This document shows, piece after piece, positions 1 to 9,917 of a stretch of 64,000 bases of DNA (within the stretch, counting starts at the first letter, position 1; each line of letters begins with the position of its first letter). Position numbers and translations under genes: made by a program. Under the pieces are notes generated by a model. It was not told the origin of the DNA, did no database searches, and worked only from the letters and a program-made list of their open reading frames with translations. The stretch is from the NCBI GenBank assembly GCA_018268895.1, contig JAFDVP010000001.1, forward strand, positions 558,001-622,000. Reading direction: 5' to 3'. This DNA comes from Acidobacteriota bacterium. Lineage in GTDB: Bacteria > Acidobacteriota > Terriglobia > Terriglobales > Acidobacteriaceae.

Positions 1-194
1 GTCGCTCCCACGTTGACGTAGGTCTTGGGCTTGATCTGCCCGGTACCGTTGACGATCGAGACGAGGTCCTGCCGGACGGCCTTGCCCGTAGCGACCTTGG
101 TAACAGAATTCTGGCTATGGACAATGCTCGCGGCGACGATGCCTGCGATAACAAGCACACCCACTGCGATCAGGACAATTTTTTTAGCGCTCAT
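1..194 (-). CDS. Efflux RND/ABC periplasmic adaptor (MacA/HlyD-like), N-terminal part only
   Basis: Only the first 64 codons are in the window; the gene runs off the left edge. Read from an ATG at 194, it begins with lysines and one hydrophobic segment (about residues 5-24). This is followed by a stretch with the VATGKAVRQDL and VNGTGQIKPK pattern that starts the barrel-sandwich part of MacA/HlyD-family membrane-fusion proteins. Such proteins bridge an inner-membrane ABC or RND pump to an outer-membrane channel. MacB-type permeases lie 12 kb away and face the other way, so the real partner is probably beyond the left edge. The family call rests on a short fragment. Confidence 0.7.
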   Translation of the reverse strand, partial: MSAKKIVLIAVGVLVIAGIVAASIVHSQNSVTKVATGKAVRQDLVSIVNGTGQIKPKTYVNVGA

Positions 195-438
195 CGATTT
201 GCTGTTCTCTGGGCTTTCTGGCTTTCTATGGACCCGCCTCTCCTCAGATGAGGGGGGCGCGTTAAAGTAGCGGCAAAAAAGAAGATACGGAAGCTGGATG
301 AATTAGGTTCCGCCGAATCTTCCGGCCGGCCGGTACGCTGCCGGCTGGACTTGGCTGCCCAAAACCATGGAGCGTGCGTCTATTCAACACAGGCTTTGTT
401 GCGGAATCATATCAGGGGCATAATCCAATGTTCCACCC

Positions 439-468
439 TTGTAACCACCATGGAACCGGCACTACAAT
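439..468 (+). promoter_or_regulatory. Candidate housekeeping promoter for the GWxTD gene
   Basis: TTGTAA (439-444) and TACAAT (463-468) are separated by 18 nt, fitting a sigma-70-type -35/-10 pair. The predicted start of transcription is about 25 nt before the ATG at 500. It supports the later ATG over an earlier in-frame start at 374, which would lie upstream of this promoter. Prediction only. Confidence 0.4.
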
Positions 469-499
469 AGAGGTTGGTAACAGGAGTATTTCCAGCATC

Positions 500-2224
500 A
501 TGAAGACCTCCCGGCTCTTTGTCCTTGGTACAACGTTTCTTACGCTTGCGCTGCCTGGCAGCCAGTGGCTCGCCGCGCAGTCCAGCGCGCAGGACGGCGT
601 GACCCAGACCAAGCCGGTCGAGGAGAAGCCCGACCCTCTGAAGCGGCAGCCAAGCGACAAGGAACGTTTCGCCCAGCAGAAGGCGCTCCGGCAGGAGTTG
701 AAGGGCGTCTACAAGAAGTGGCTGGACGAGGACGTTCGCTGGATCATTACCGACCAGGAGATGTCGGCATTCAAATCGCTCGCCAACGATGAGGAGCGCG
801 ACACCTTCATCGAAAACTTCTGGCTCCGCCGCAACCCGAACCCGGATTCGCCGGACAACGAGTACCGCGACGAGCACTACCGCCGCATCGCCTATGCCAA
901 CGAGCACTTCGCCGCGGGCAAGCCGGGCTGGAAGACAGACCGCGGCCATATATACATCGCTTTCGGCAAGCCGGACTCGACCGAATCGCACCCCAGCGGC
1001 GGAAACTATCAGCGCCCGATCGAGGAAGGCGGCGGAAATACCTCGACCTATCCCTTCGAGACGTGGCACTACCGCTATATCCAGGGAATCGGCGACAACA
1101 TCGACATCGAGTTTGTCGATACGTGCATGTGCGGCGACTATCACATGACGATCGACCGCTCGGAAAAAGACGCGCTCAAATACGTGCCGGGGGCCGGTGC
1201 AACGCTGTACGAGCAGATGGGACAGTCTGAAAAGAAAGACCGCTTCTCAGGCGGCGGACTCGAGCAGCTCGGGGCCGGTCCCATGTCGACGATGAACCAG
1301 TCCAAGCAGTTCGACCGCTTGAACACTTACGCAAAACTGATGGCCGCGCCCGAGATCAAGTTCAAAGATCTTGAGAGCTATATGGTCAGCTCGAAGATCC
1401 TCACCGGGCCGCCGTTCCTCTTCGACGTGCGCACCGACTATGTGAAGGTCACCAACGACACCATCCTGGTGCCAGTGACGCTGCAGATCCGCAACAAGGA
1501 CATCACCTTCAACAACAAGGACGGCGTCGCCACCGGCACCGTCAATATCCTTGGCCGCGTCTCGAACCTGAGCCATCGCCCCATCCAGACGTTCGAGGAC
1601 ACGGTGAAGGTCGAAGTGCCGAGCGACCTGCTGGGCCGCACCCAGAACAACGCATCGGTCTACTGGAAGGCGCTTCCTCTGCGCCCCGGCCTCTACAAGG
1701 TCGACATCGTCATTAAGGACGTCAATAACCCCGACCACATCGGGACGTGGCGCCGCAGCATCAACGTTCCCAAGTATGATGACGACCGGCTGGCCGCCTC
1801 CTCGCTCATCCTGGCCGACCAGATGGAGCGGGTGCCCTCGAAGGACATCGGCGCCGGAAACTTCGTCATCGGCAACACCCGGATTCGTCCCAGGGTATCC
1901 TCTGGCGGTTCGCAGCCTGTGACTTTCCACCGCAATCAGAACTTGAACTTCTGGATGCAGGTGTATAACCTTGGCATCGACGAAAAGAGCAAGCAGAACG
2001 GCGCGAAGATCGAGTACCAGGTCACCAATATGGGGACCAACCAGACGATCCTTCAGACCGAGGAGCTTACGTCGAAGACAAACCCGAATGCGGACCAGGT
2101 GACGCTGGAGCGGTCGATGCCGCTGGCCAGCCTGGAGCCGGGCAAATATCAGATCACCATCAAAGTGGATGATGGGATCTCCAAGCAGCAGATCGCAGAG
2201 TCTGCGCCGTTTGTAGTCGATTGA
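500..2224 (+). CDS. GWxTD domain-containing exported protein
   Basis: A 574-aa protein with an N-terminal signal peptide (MKTSRLFVLG, hydrophobic core, cleavage near LAAQ). A GWxTD-type domain covers about residues 60-230: it opens with a Y-KKWLDEDVRWIIT segment, followed by the NFWLRRNPNP and PGWKTDRGHIYIAFGKP motifs that define the family. The C-terminal half is beta-rich with no motif I recognise. GWxTD proteins are abundant in Acidobacteriota and their function is unknown; an envelope role is inferred from the signal peptide. I chose the ATG at 500 because AGGAG lies at 482-486 and the signal peptide starts there; an in-frame ATG-less extension to 374 is unlikely. The next gene begins just after and reads the same way. 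Confidence 0.85.
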   Translation: MKTSRLFVLGTTFLTLALPGSQWLAAQSSAQDGVTQTKPVEEKPDPLKRQPSDKERFAQQKALRQELKGVYKKWLDEDVRWIITDQEMSAFKSLANDEERDTFIENFWLRRNPNPDSPDNEYRDEHYRRIAYANEHFAAGKPGWKTDRGHIYIAFGKPDSTESHPSGGNYQRPIEEGGGNTSTYPFETWHYRYIQGIGDNIDIEFVDTCMCGDYHMTIDRSEKDALKYVPGAGATLYEQMGQSEKKDRFSGGGLEQLGAGPMSTMNQSKQFDRLNTYAKLMAAPEIKFKDLESYMVSSKILTGPPFLFDVRTDYVKVTNDTILVPVTLQIRNKDITFNNKDGVATGTVNILGRVSNLSHRPIQTFEDTVKVEVPSDLLGRTQNNASVYWKALPLRPGLYKVDIVIKDVNNPDHIGTWRRSINVPKYDDDRLAASSLILADQMERVPSKDIGAGNFVIGNTRIRPRVSSGGSQPVTFHRNQNLNFWMQVYNLGIDEKSKQNGAKIEYQVTNMGTNQTILQTEELTSKTNPNADQVTLERSMPLASLEPGKYQITIKVDDGISKQQIAESAPFVVD

Positions 2225-2388
2225 TTTGTTTTGCTGGAGTAACTTCCAGGTATTCAGGCAGAAGGCGACACAGTTACGCGGACAGCATCGGCGGTAACTG
2301 GTCCCAGGCGCGACCTCTCAACGCCAGTCCTTTACTTTTGCGGACGCGTTATTTCTGGAGTAGCCATCGACGCCCAGGTGCCAATACG

Positions 2389-4110
2389 GTGCAGCGAAAC
2401 CAAGTGAAGATCGCGATTTTCGTGCTGCTGCTGGCAGCCGCTCCCGGTTGGGCTTCAAACCCCGCAGCCGTTACGGGAATCGTCCGCGATGCGCAGGGCG
2501 TGGCGCAGATGGGCGCGCTGGTGCAGGTACTTGGCGCGGACTCCGCCACGGTGGGTACCGCCCTTACCGACCTCCACGGACGCTACCTGATCGCCAATCT
2601 TCTTCCCGGCAAAAAGTATGAGGTGCGGGCCTCTGCGGCGCTCTTTGTTCCAACGACGCGTGGTAATCTGCTGCTTCGCCCCGGAGCGCGCACCGTCGTC
2701 AACCTGACAATGAACGCTATCTTCGATGCCGCGGCGTGGCTCCCGGCGGAGCGGCGCAAGGCCGATGAGCCGAGCGACGACTGGAAGTGGACGCTGCGTT
2801 CGTCCGCGAACCGCCCCATCCTGCGCATCTTTGAGGACGACGGCGAGATGGTGATGATCTCGTCGAGTGCGGCGGAGCACAAGACCGCTCCCGACAGGGC
2901 GCGCGCGTCGGTCAGCTCGGGCGACGGCGGATTCGGCACCGGCGGCGTACATAACGTCTTTCAGACGGACAAGTCGCTGCCCGATGGCTCCGACATGAGG
3001 CTGCGTGCCGATGTGGGCGCGATGACGGGTCCTTATCTGCGGGCGCCTTCCACATCAATGTCCGCCGGGTATCAGCGCAGGCTGGGCTTCGCAGGCGCGG
3101 GCAGGACGGTCATCAGCTACCAGTCGCACCCGGAGATGATGGGCACTGGCGGCACGGCCGGGTTCGATGTCGTGCAGTTTGCCTCCGCGCAGAAGACCTC
3201 GCTTGGCGACATGGTCGACATGGAGTTGGGCGGCACGGTCTTCGTCGTCCACGGCCCAGGCTACGCGATGGCGTCGCGGCCGTTCCTCAAGATTACGGCG
3301 CATCCCAAATCGAACTGGAACGTTGGATACAGGATGGCGACTTCGCGCGACCTGCAATCCTTCGAAGGGCTGGACTCGGTTGAGCTGGAACTGCCCACCA
3401 GCGTACTTGCGCAGGGAAGGATGCAGACGGAGCGCGGTCTGCATCAGGAGTTTTCACTCGGACGCAAGGCAGGCAAGGGACTGATCCAGGCCTCCTACTA
3501 CAAGGACAACATAGGCGGCGCGATGCTCTCAGGCGGAGGCCCGCTGACAACCGCGGACCTTAACGCCCAGGGCCAGGCGGGCATCGGCCTCATCGCCGAC
3601 ACCACCACCGGCACCTTCCGCATGTTGAGCGACGGATACAAGTCGCAGGGCTTCAATATCCTGATGACCGAGCCGATCACTCCTGGGCTCTGGGTTGCCC
3701 TCGAGTACAGCACTGGCGCAGCTCTTGCCGCCGATGCCGAGCAGCCGATGCGCCTGGAGACGGTTGCCGCGCAGTTGAAGCAGCGCTCCTCGCAGGCCGC
3801 GACCATCGCCGTTAAGGGCCGCGTGATTCACAGCGCAACGCAGGTGCGAGCGTCGTATCGCTGGCAGCCCGAGTCGCTGGTCACGCCGGTCAATCCCTTC
3901 GCGGCCTTCAGCGACCAGGCCTACCTGAGCTTCTTCATTCGCCAGCCCATCCGCGTCGGAACGCTGCTGCCCGCCGGGCTCGAGGCCACGGTGGACGTCA
4001 CGAACCTTTTGGAGCAGGGATACCGTCCCATCCTCTCGAAGGACGGAAAGACGCTCTTCCTCGCGCAAACCCCGCGTATGATGCAGGCCGGACTCGCCTT
4101 CAACTTCTAG
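2389..4110 (+). CDS. Carboxypeptidase-regulatory-like / outer-membrane beta-barrel protein
   Basis: About 570 aa with a signal peptide (VKIAIFVLLLAAAPGWAS). A carboxypeptidase-D regulatory-like domain follows (ATVTGIVRDAQG-type strand pattern with LTDLHGRYLIANLLPG). The long C-terminal part, from about residue 200, has alternating hydrophobic strands and ends in Phe (LAFNF), typical of an outer-membrane barrel. I see no TonB box or plug, so it is a plug-less relative of the TonB-receptor-like proteins common in Acidobacteriota. The open frame extends upstream to 2221 but that stretch is not signal-like; GTG at 2389 or 2404 are the best starts, and neither has a strong ribosome binding site. 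It probably shares a transcript with the GWxTD gene. Confidence 0.65.
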   Translation: MQRNQVKIAIFVLLLAAAPGWASNPAAVTGIVRDAQGVAQMGALVQVLGADSATVGTALTDLHGRYLIANLLPGKKYEVRASAALFVPTTRGNLLLRPGARTVVNLTMNAIFDAAAWLPAERRKADEPSDDWKWTLRSSANRPILRIFEDDGEMVMISSSAAEHKTAPDRARASVSSGDGGFGTGGVHNVFQTDKSLPDGSDMRLRADVGAMTGPYLRAPSTSMSAGYQRRLGFAGAGRTVISYQSHPEMMGTGGTAGFDVVQFASAQKTSLGDMVDMELGGTVFVVHGPGYAMASRPFLKITAHPKSNWNVGYRMATSRDLQSFEGLDSVELELPTSVLAQGRMQTERGLHQEFSLGRKAGKGLIQASYYKDNIGGAMLSGGGPLTTADLNAQGQAGIGLIADTTTGTFRMLSDGYKSQGFNILMTEPITPGLWVALEYSTGAALAADAEQPMRLETVAAQLKQRSSQAATIAVKGRVIHSATQVRASYRWQPESLVTPVNPFAAFSDQAYLSFFIRQPIRVGTLLPAGLEATVDVTNLLEQGYRPILSKDGKTLFLAQTPRMMQAGLAFNF

Positions 4111-4641
4111 GCGGGCTGGTTCGCTTCACCAAGCGGTGCGGACAATCTCCGAGTGCAATGTTAGATACTCCAATCAGACTGCTTGCTCTCATAAACTGCC
4201 CGCCTCCGGAAGGTTCTGAGCGATATCCAGTAATATGTGAAATGTAAAGAAAGAAATAGAAATTAAACATAGCAAGAGGGGAACCACGCGACCACGTTGA
4301 CCATTCCGGCGCTCATGCGGGTTCCTAAGTTGATCGCTTCTGTCCCCGGCCGCGAAAGACTCACATTGTCTATCGTGCGTTGACGGAGCCGATTTTGATC
4401 GTGTGCCCGGCAACTATCTTGCGAACGCATCCGGATTGCACTGTATCTGGATGAAGATTCTGCCGGAGAATTGCGCGCGTCCGAATTTCGATTACCGCGT
4501 AGACAACAGCAGGTGCTGTATCGAGGTACGGAGGATGGATCCCATGCCGACGAATCGCAGAAGCTTCGTGAAGCAGTGTGGGGTTCCGGGATTGCGTGTC
4601 GCGCGACGGTTGGTCGGTTATTTGTATTGCTGCGGCCAATC
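4111..4641. other. Intergenic stretch, no supported gene
   Basis: This 531-nt gap separates the convergent beta-barrel and SIS genes. Short open frames occur on both strands, but none has a ribosome binding site or a recognisable product. One GG-N10-GC sequence with a good TTGC half (about 4408-4422) resembles a sigma-54 site but points at no gene and is probably chance. Confidence 0.5.
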
Positions 4642-5730
4642 CTACTCTTTGTAGATTCGCACACCCTGCACAACGCGGGTAATGATGCCGTCTTCACTCG
4701 GATTGTCAGGATCAAGTCCAACGCGAAGGCTAAGATAATACCCCAGCAGTTGCGGAGCGATGATCTCAAACGGTGTGCGAAGTTCATCTGCAGCCTGCGG
4801 CGAAGTTGCCGGAATGATTGCGTCGAAGAGATCTGTTTCTTCCCGCGTGGCTCCGATCGCTACCAGGTGCCCAAGGTTTTTCGAGCGTAACTCTTGAACC
4901 AGATCGCGCTCGTACCGGCGACGAAGAGGGTCGTTCGATAGCAGGCAAAGAACAACTGTGTCCGGACGGACAAAGCTCATGGGGCCATGTCTCAGTCCCA
5001 GGTATGTCTCCGCGAGCACGGGAAACCTTCCAGCAGTCATCTCCAGGGATTTGAGCGAGCCTTCTTGAGCCCAGGCAAGCAGAGGCGATGAAGCAAGCAG
5101 AACGATGCGCTCTTTTACGATAGAGGCGACGTGCTTCACTGCCGAATTGATCTCGGCAAAACTGGCCTTTGCCTTGGCACAGGCCGTCGGAAGCATTTGA
5201 TCCAAACCCTCCGCTCGAGCAAGGCACAGACCGCCAATTACGAGATTGGAGAACGAACTGGTCATAACCAGGCTCTTGTCATCGGTGCGCGGGTCCAGAA
5301 GGATGGAGCGGATGATGTCTGACTTCGCAAGTGCGCCTGTGCCATTGCATGTGATGGCGAGTTGACTGATCTGCGGGCGCAGCGCGTGAACACGATCGAC
5401 TACCGCCATGCTTTCGGGGCTATTGCCCGAACGCCCGATGGAAATAAGTACATCTGCTTCTGCTACATATCGTTCCGTATCGACAAGTAGATCGGTGGAC
5501 GGAACGGCGATCGCTTTGTGCCAGGCCGGGGCAATGGCAGAAGCGATGTACGCAGAAGTCCCCGCCCCGGTGAGGACAACGCGCGCATCTGAAAGAAGGC
5601 CGACGAGGTCAAACTCATGGACAGCCCTCTTAACATGTTCCAGGGTAGTAGGCCAAAGCTCGGGTTGTTGTGCGATTTCAAACCAGGTGTGGCTTTTAGC
5701 TGTCAGGACGCTTCCTTTGTCGACTTCCAT
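4642..5730 (-). CDS. SIS-domain sugar-phosphate isomerase (AgaS/GlmS-like)
   Basis: A 362-aa protein with two SIS (sugar isomerase) domains. The first carries LTGAGTSAYIA and SIGRSGNSPES phosphate-binding loops (about residues 50-110); the second has the GLRHGPMSFV signature seen in AgaS and in the isomerase half of GlmS. Family members isomerise or deaminate amino-sugar phosphates such as galactosamine-6-phosphate. There is no glutaminase domain, so it is not a full GlmS. I chose ATG at 5730 because GAGGAAG sits about 9 nt upstream; a TTG further out (5805) has no such site. No PTS or sugar kinase gene is nearby, so the substrate is open. Confidence 0.8.
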   Translation of the reverse strand: MEVDKGSVLTAKSHTWFEIAQQPELWPTTLEHVKRAVHEFDLVGLLSDARVVLTGAGTSAYIASAIAPAWHKAIAVPSTDLLVDTERYVAEADVLISIGRSGNSPESMAVVDRVHALRPQISQLAITCNGTGALAKSDIIRSILLDPRTDDKSLVMTSSFSNLVIGGLCLARAEGLDQMLPTACAKAKASFAEINSAVKHVASIVKERIVLLASSPLLAWAQEGSLKSLEMTAGRFPVLAETYLGLRHGPMSFVRPDTVVLCLLSNDPLRRRYERDLVQELRSKNLGHLVAIGATREETDLFDAIIPATSPQAADELRTPFEIIAPQLLGYYLSLRVGLDPDNPSEDGIITRVVQGVRIYKE

Positions 5731-6161
<431 letters not shown>

Positions 6162-6315
6162 CTTCAAATATATCGCGTGTTGGGGGTGCGGTCAATTTGG
6201 TGGAAATTCATTGATGCCATGTGGCTTTCATGCGACTTCAGAAGTAGTGCATGGCGTAACTTTTTCGTGGAGAATACGTTTGATGAAGTAACGGCTTTTG
6301 CGCCGTGGAGGATGT

Positions 6316-7569
6316 ATGACTCACCCGATGGCACGATTGAGAAATCTGGGGTTGGGGATTTTGGGAGGGGCCGTCCTTTCCGCCGCAGGATTTGCCCAGA
6401 GCGGCCAGGACAGGCCGATGCCCGATGCGCAGATTGAGTCGAATGTTCTGAAGGCGCTGGCGAGCGCTCCCGAGCTTTCTGACCAGGCGATTGGCACCAC
6501 GACCGTTTACGGAACGGTAACGCTTACCGGGTCGGTTCGCGACGAGGCCTCCCGAGATAAAGCCGAGCATCTGGTAGCAACTACATCTGGAGTTAAAAAG
6601 GTGGTCAGCGAACTGGTGGTCGGGTCGCCAGGGGAGACTGCCAATGCGGAAGTGTCTCAACCTGTTGATGGGGCGGGTGAGGGGCAGGCAGATGGCACAA
6701 TGTCTGGCGCTCAGCAGGGGCAGAGCGCTCCGGTGCCGCAAACAAACTCTGCTCCTGTAGGACGTTCGCAAACGCAGCCCCAGCAGCCCTCTGCTTACCC
6801 TCCCTACCCGCCGCAGTCGCAGGGAGGGAATGGTTATCCGCAACGGCAGCCCTATCCTGCGTATCCGAATCCAGCTTATTCAAGCCAGCGACCTACCCGT
6901 ATTCAGCAGGCAGGGCAGCCGGTGATTGTACCTGCGGGGACGATGTTGAGAGTCCGTATCAACCAGGCAATGGACAGCCGCCATACGCAACCCGGAACGG
7001 TCTTTGATGGTGTCGTTATCAGCGATGTATTGGCGGATGGGCCGGTCGCTATTCCTCGGGGAGCGATGGTGCAGGGGCGAGTGTCCGATGTACAGCCAGG
7101 CGGCGATCTCAGGGGACGTGGCGGACTTGCCCTGGAGTTGAGCCAGGTGACGCTGGAGGGCCGCACGTATCCTCTGGCGACCGAGGCCTGGTCGCACCAG
7201 GGATACGACAAAACTGGCCAAACGGTAGGTAACACCGTAGGCCTCGGCGCGGTCGGTGCGATGATTGGCGCGATAGCGGGCGGCGGTCCGGGTGCGTTGC
7301 TTGGAGCCGGAATCGGCAGCGTTGCCGGTCTGGGAGTTTCTTCGGCATCGAGGCAGGGTGAGGCAACGGTTCCTTCGGAGGCGATTGTGAACTTCCGCCT
7401 GAGCCAGCAGACAGAACTGACAACAGTCTCGCAGGCAGAGCTGGATCGGCTGGGAGCAGGTCTTCCTCCGTCGGCTGGAATGCAACCACAGATGAGGCGT
7501 CGTTATTATCCTCCTCCGCCCCCGCCGTATTACTATCCGGCGCCTTACTTCTATCCGTATTACAGATAA
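6316..7569 (+). CDS. BON-domain exported protein with Pro/Gln-rich linker and glycine-zipper tail
   Basis: A 417-aa protein. Signal peptide (LGLGILGGAVLSAAGFAQS), then a BON domain (about residues 35-100, with YGTVTLTGSVRDEASRDKAE), then a Pro/Gln/Tyr-rich linker (about 120-195). A beta-rich module follows (PAGTMLRVRINQAMDS to about 290), then a glycine-zipper segment rich in GxxxG (about 295-345), and the protein ends in a run of Pro/Tyr residues. BON domains bind phospholipid; glycine zippers insert in membranes, so an outer-membrane or periplasmic envelope role is likely, function unknown. ATG at 6316 is preceded by GGAGG at 6307-6311. Confidence 0.75.
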   Translation: MTHPMARLRNLGLGILGGAVLSAAGFAQSGQDRPMPDAQIESNVLKALASAPELSDQAIGTTTVYGTVTLTGSVRDEASRDKAEHLVATTSGVKKVVSELVVGSPGETANAEVSQPVDGAGEGQADGTMSGAQQGQSAPVPQTNSAPVGRSQTQPQQPSAYPPYPPQSQGGNGYPQRQPYPAYPNPAYSSQRPTRIQQAGQPVIVPAGTMLRVRINQAMDSRHTQPGTVFDGVVISDVLADGPVAIPRGAMVQGRVSDVQPGGDLRGRGGLALELSQVTLEGRTYPLATEAWSHQGYDKTGQTVGNTVGLGAVGAMIGAIAGGGPGALLGAGIGSVAGLGVSSASRQGEATVPSEAIVNFRLSQQTELTTVSQAELDRLGAGLPPSAGMQPQMRRRYYPPPPPPYYYPAPYFYPYYR

Positions 7570-7579
7570 AACGATAAAG

Positions 7580-7616
7580 ACGAAGGCTGTCTAAGTGACC
7601 GGGCATCCTTCGTTTT
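7580..7616 (+). terminator. Candidate Rho-independent terminator after the BON gene
   Basis: ACGAAGG (7580-7586) pairs with CCTTCGT (7607-7613) and is followed by TTT. The loop is long (20 nt), so the hairpin is only moderately stable. It lies 11 nt after the stop codon. Confidence 0.4.
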
Positions 7617-7786
7617 GCATCGCTACCGCCTGCGGCTGAATTCCTCTGGCGGAGGTGATTTATACTTGTAGCTTGCCCTGCATCCGGCACATCCCTTCGG
7701 GCCTGTGCTCAGGTTTCGCAAATTCCGGGCGCGCGCCAATCCGTGTCTGATGGGTGGCGTTTTGAAGTGAAGGTCTTCAGTCAAGC

Positions 7787-9763
7787 ATGATTCGTATTCT
7801 GCAGCAGGACAACCGCATTACGAAGATTCTCTTCGCTGTCATTATTGGCTTTGCCGTGGTCACGATGGTGATCACCCTTGTTCCAGGTGTCTTTGACAAT
7901 ACCGGGACGAACGATACCAACGTCTTTGCCACAGTGCGTGAGACCGGACTGCTCGGCCGGATGGGCATCGACAGCACAGCGGTAAAGATGACCGAGGTCA
8001 ACCAGTTGGCGTCCCGCCAGTTGCAGCAGCAGCGTCTGCCGGAGTTTCTGCTCCCATATATGTCGCAGCGGGCCGGACAGATCCTTGTGCAGCGGCAGAT
8101 CCTGAAGCACGAGGCTGACCGCCTGAACCTTCAGGTGAGCGACGAAGACCTGCGCAACGAACTTCAGACGGGACCCTTTGCGCAGTACCTGTTTCCCGGT
8201 GGGAAGTACATTGGCGACGACGCTTACATGAACTTCGTGCAGAACTTCTTCCAGACCAACCGCGCCGACTTTGAGTCGCAGATCAAGAGCGACATGGAGC
8301 TGCAGCGGCTACAGGCGCTGATCACCGGCGGCGTCACTGTCTCTGACGGTGCTGTGCGCGAGGCCTACAAGACGCAGGGAACCAAGGTGAAGTTCGATTA
8401 CGCCGTGATCTCCGCCGACGGATTGGGGAAGACGATCAACCCTACCGATGCCGAGTTGGAGAAGTTCTTCAAGGACAACGCCGCCAAGTATGCAACGGCG
8501 ATCCCGGAGACACGCAAGATTGAGTACGTCTCGTTCGACGCGTCGAATCTGCCGGGCGGCAAGCCGCAGATCTCGGACGCCGATGTGCAGGCCTACTACA
8601 ACCAGCATCAATCGCAGTACCAGGTGAAGGAGCAGGTGAAGGTCCGCCACATTCTGGTTGCCGTGCCACAGGGAGCGGATGCGAAGACCGATCAGGCTGC
8701 CAAGGCCAAGGCCGACGATCTGCTGAAGCAGATCAAGAACGGCGGCAACTTCGCCGATCTTGCCAGCAAGAACTCCGACGATCCTGGCAGTAAAGCTCAG
8801 GGTGGCGAGTTGGGCTGGCTCGACCGGGGACGCACCGTGCCGGAGTTCGACAAGACGGCATTTGCGCTTGCTCCGGGGCAGACCTCGGACGTAATCAAGA
8901 CGCAGTTCGGCTACCACATCCTTCAGGTCGAGGACAAGAAGACGGCGCACCTGCGTCCGCTCTCCGAGGTGAAGGCGGAGATCGTTCCTGTGCTCGAGCA
9001 GCAGCGCGTTGGCGCGGCGGAGCAAACCTATGCGTCGCAGCTTGCGACGGACGCCAAGAAGAACGGTATTGAGAAGGCCGCTACTGCTCGCGGGCTTCAT
9101 GCGGTGACGACCGACTACGTGGCGAAGGATGGCGTTATTGCCGGCGTGGCTGACGGTTCGGGTCTGCTGACGCAGGCGTTCAGTGTCGTCAAGGGTGCTG
9201 ATCCGGCTTCGGTATCGACCGGCGACGGCTTTGCAGTCTTTCAGGTAGTGGACATCAAGGCGGCGCATGCTCCTGCATTTGCCGACTACAAGCCCCACAT
9301 CCTGGACGACTATCGCGAGCAGCAGATTCCGCTGCTGCTGAATACGCAGCTCAACAAACTGGCTGACCGTGCCAAAGTCCTTAACGATCTGAAGAAGGCT
9401 GCGGCGGAGATGAACATTCCACTCAAGACCAGCGAACTGGTCGGCCGCGATGCACAGGTTCCCGAGATCGGCGCGATGAGCGGTCCGGCTTCGGTCGTCT
9501 TCTCCTTGAATAAGGGAGGCATCTCCAACGCGATCAACCTGGGCCGCACTGGCATCGTGCTTGATGTTACCGACAAGCAGGAGCCGACGGCAGAGGACAT
9601 TGCGAAGAACTTCGACCAGACCCGTGAGCAGTTGCTCAACGATCAGCGCGAGGAGATCTTCCGTGTCTATGTTGGAACGGTGACCAAGAAGTACGAGGAT
9701 GCGGGCGCCGTCCGGTACTCGAAGAAACAGCAGGGGCCGGCACTGCCGACTGGCGGTAACTGA
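7787..9763 (+). CDS. PpiD-type peptidyl-prolyl isomerase/chaperone (SurA_N + PPIC)
   Basis: A 658-aa membrane-anchored periplasmic folding factor. One transmembrane helix at about residues 13-33 (ILFAVIIGFAVVTMVITLV), a SurA_N-like chaperone region (about 40-200), and a parvulin PPIC domain at about 280-380. The PPIC domain shows KVRHILVAVPQ, SDDPGSKAQGGELGWLDRG, VPEFDKTAFAL and TQFGYHILQVED, matching the family core. The C-terminal part is another chaperone-like segment. The architecture and length match PpiD (E. coli about 620 aa), which helps outer-membrane and secreted proteins as they leave the Sec translocon. It stands alone and is closed by a strong terminator. Confidence 0.85.
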   Translation: MIRILQQDNRITKILFAVIIGFAVVTMVITLVPGVFDNTGTNDTNVFATVRETGLLGRMGIDSTAVKMTEVNQLASRQLQQQRLPEFLLPYMSQRAGQILVQRQILKHEADRLNLQVSDEDLRNELQTGPFAQYLFPGGKYIGDDAYMNFVQNFFQTNRADFESQIKSDMELQRLQALITGGVTVSDGAVREAYKTQGTKVKFDYAVISADGLGKTINPTDAELEKFFKDNAAKYATAIPETRKIEYVSFDASNLPGGKPQISDADVQAYYNQHQSQYQVKEQVKVRHILVAVPQGADAKTDQAAKAKADDLLKQIKNGGNFADLASKNSDDPGSKAQGGELGWLDRGRTVPEFDKTAFALAPGQTSDVIKTQFGYHILQVEDKKTAHLRPLSEVKAEIVPVLEQQRVGAAEQTYASQLATDAKKNGIEKAATARGLHAVTTDYVAKDGVIAGVADGSGLLTQAFSVVKGADPASVSTGDGFAVFQVVDIKAAHAPAFADYKPHILDDYREQQIPLLLNTQLNKLADRAKVLNDLKKAAAEMNIPLKTSELVGRDAQVPEIGAMSGPASVVFSLNKGGISNAINLGRTGIVLDVTDKQEPTAEDIAKNFDQTREQLLNDQREEIFRVYVGTVTKKYEDAGAVRYSKKQQGPALPTGGN

Positions 9764-9788
9764 CCCTCAGTGCACCGTTTGATCTGGC

Positions 9789-9822
9789 AAGGCCCGTTTA
9801 CCTTTGGTAGACGGGCCTTTTA
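9789..9822 (+). terminator. Rho-independent terminator between ppiD-like gene and malQ
   Basis: AAGGCCCGT (9789-9797) pairs perfectly with ACGGGCCTT (9811-9819) and is followed by TTTTA. It starts 26 nt after the ppiD-like stop. It also overlaps the upstream extension of the malQ frame, showing that malQ starts further downstream. Confidence 0.85.
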
Positions 9823-9917
9823 CTTTGCAGAGCGTCATGCCAGACTCTACACAGGCGACAGCGGCGAAACGGACGCATCGAACAGAGACAGTACCGGCAA
9901 GTGGTTCTGGAGGCGGA

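Noticed and set aside
4408..4422. GG-N10-GC sequence resembling a sigma-54 promoter
   Set aside because: The -24 half is poor and no gene follows. GG-N10-GC with a TT before GC is expected tens of times by chance in this window.
4403..4890. Open frames of 83 and 139 codons between the beta-barrel and SIS genes
   Set aside because: No ribosome binding site, no family, and the longer one runs into the SIS gene from the opposite strand.
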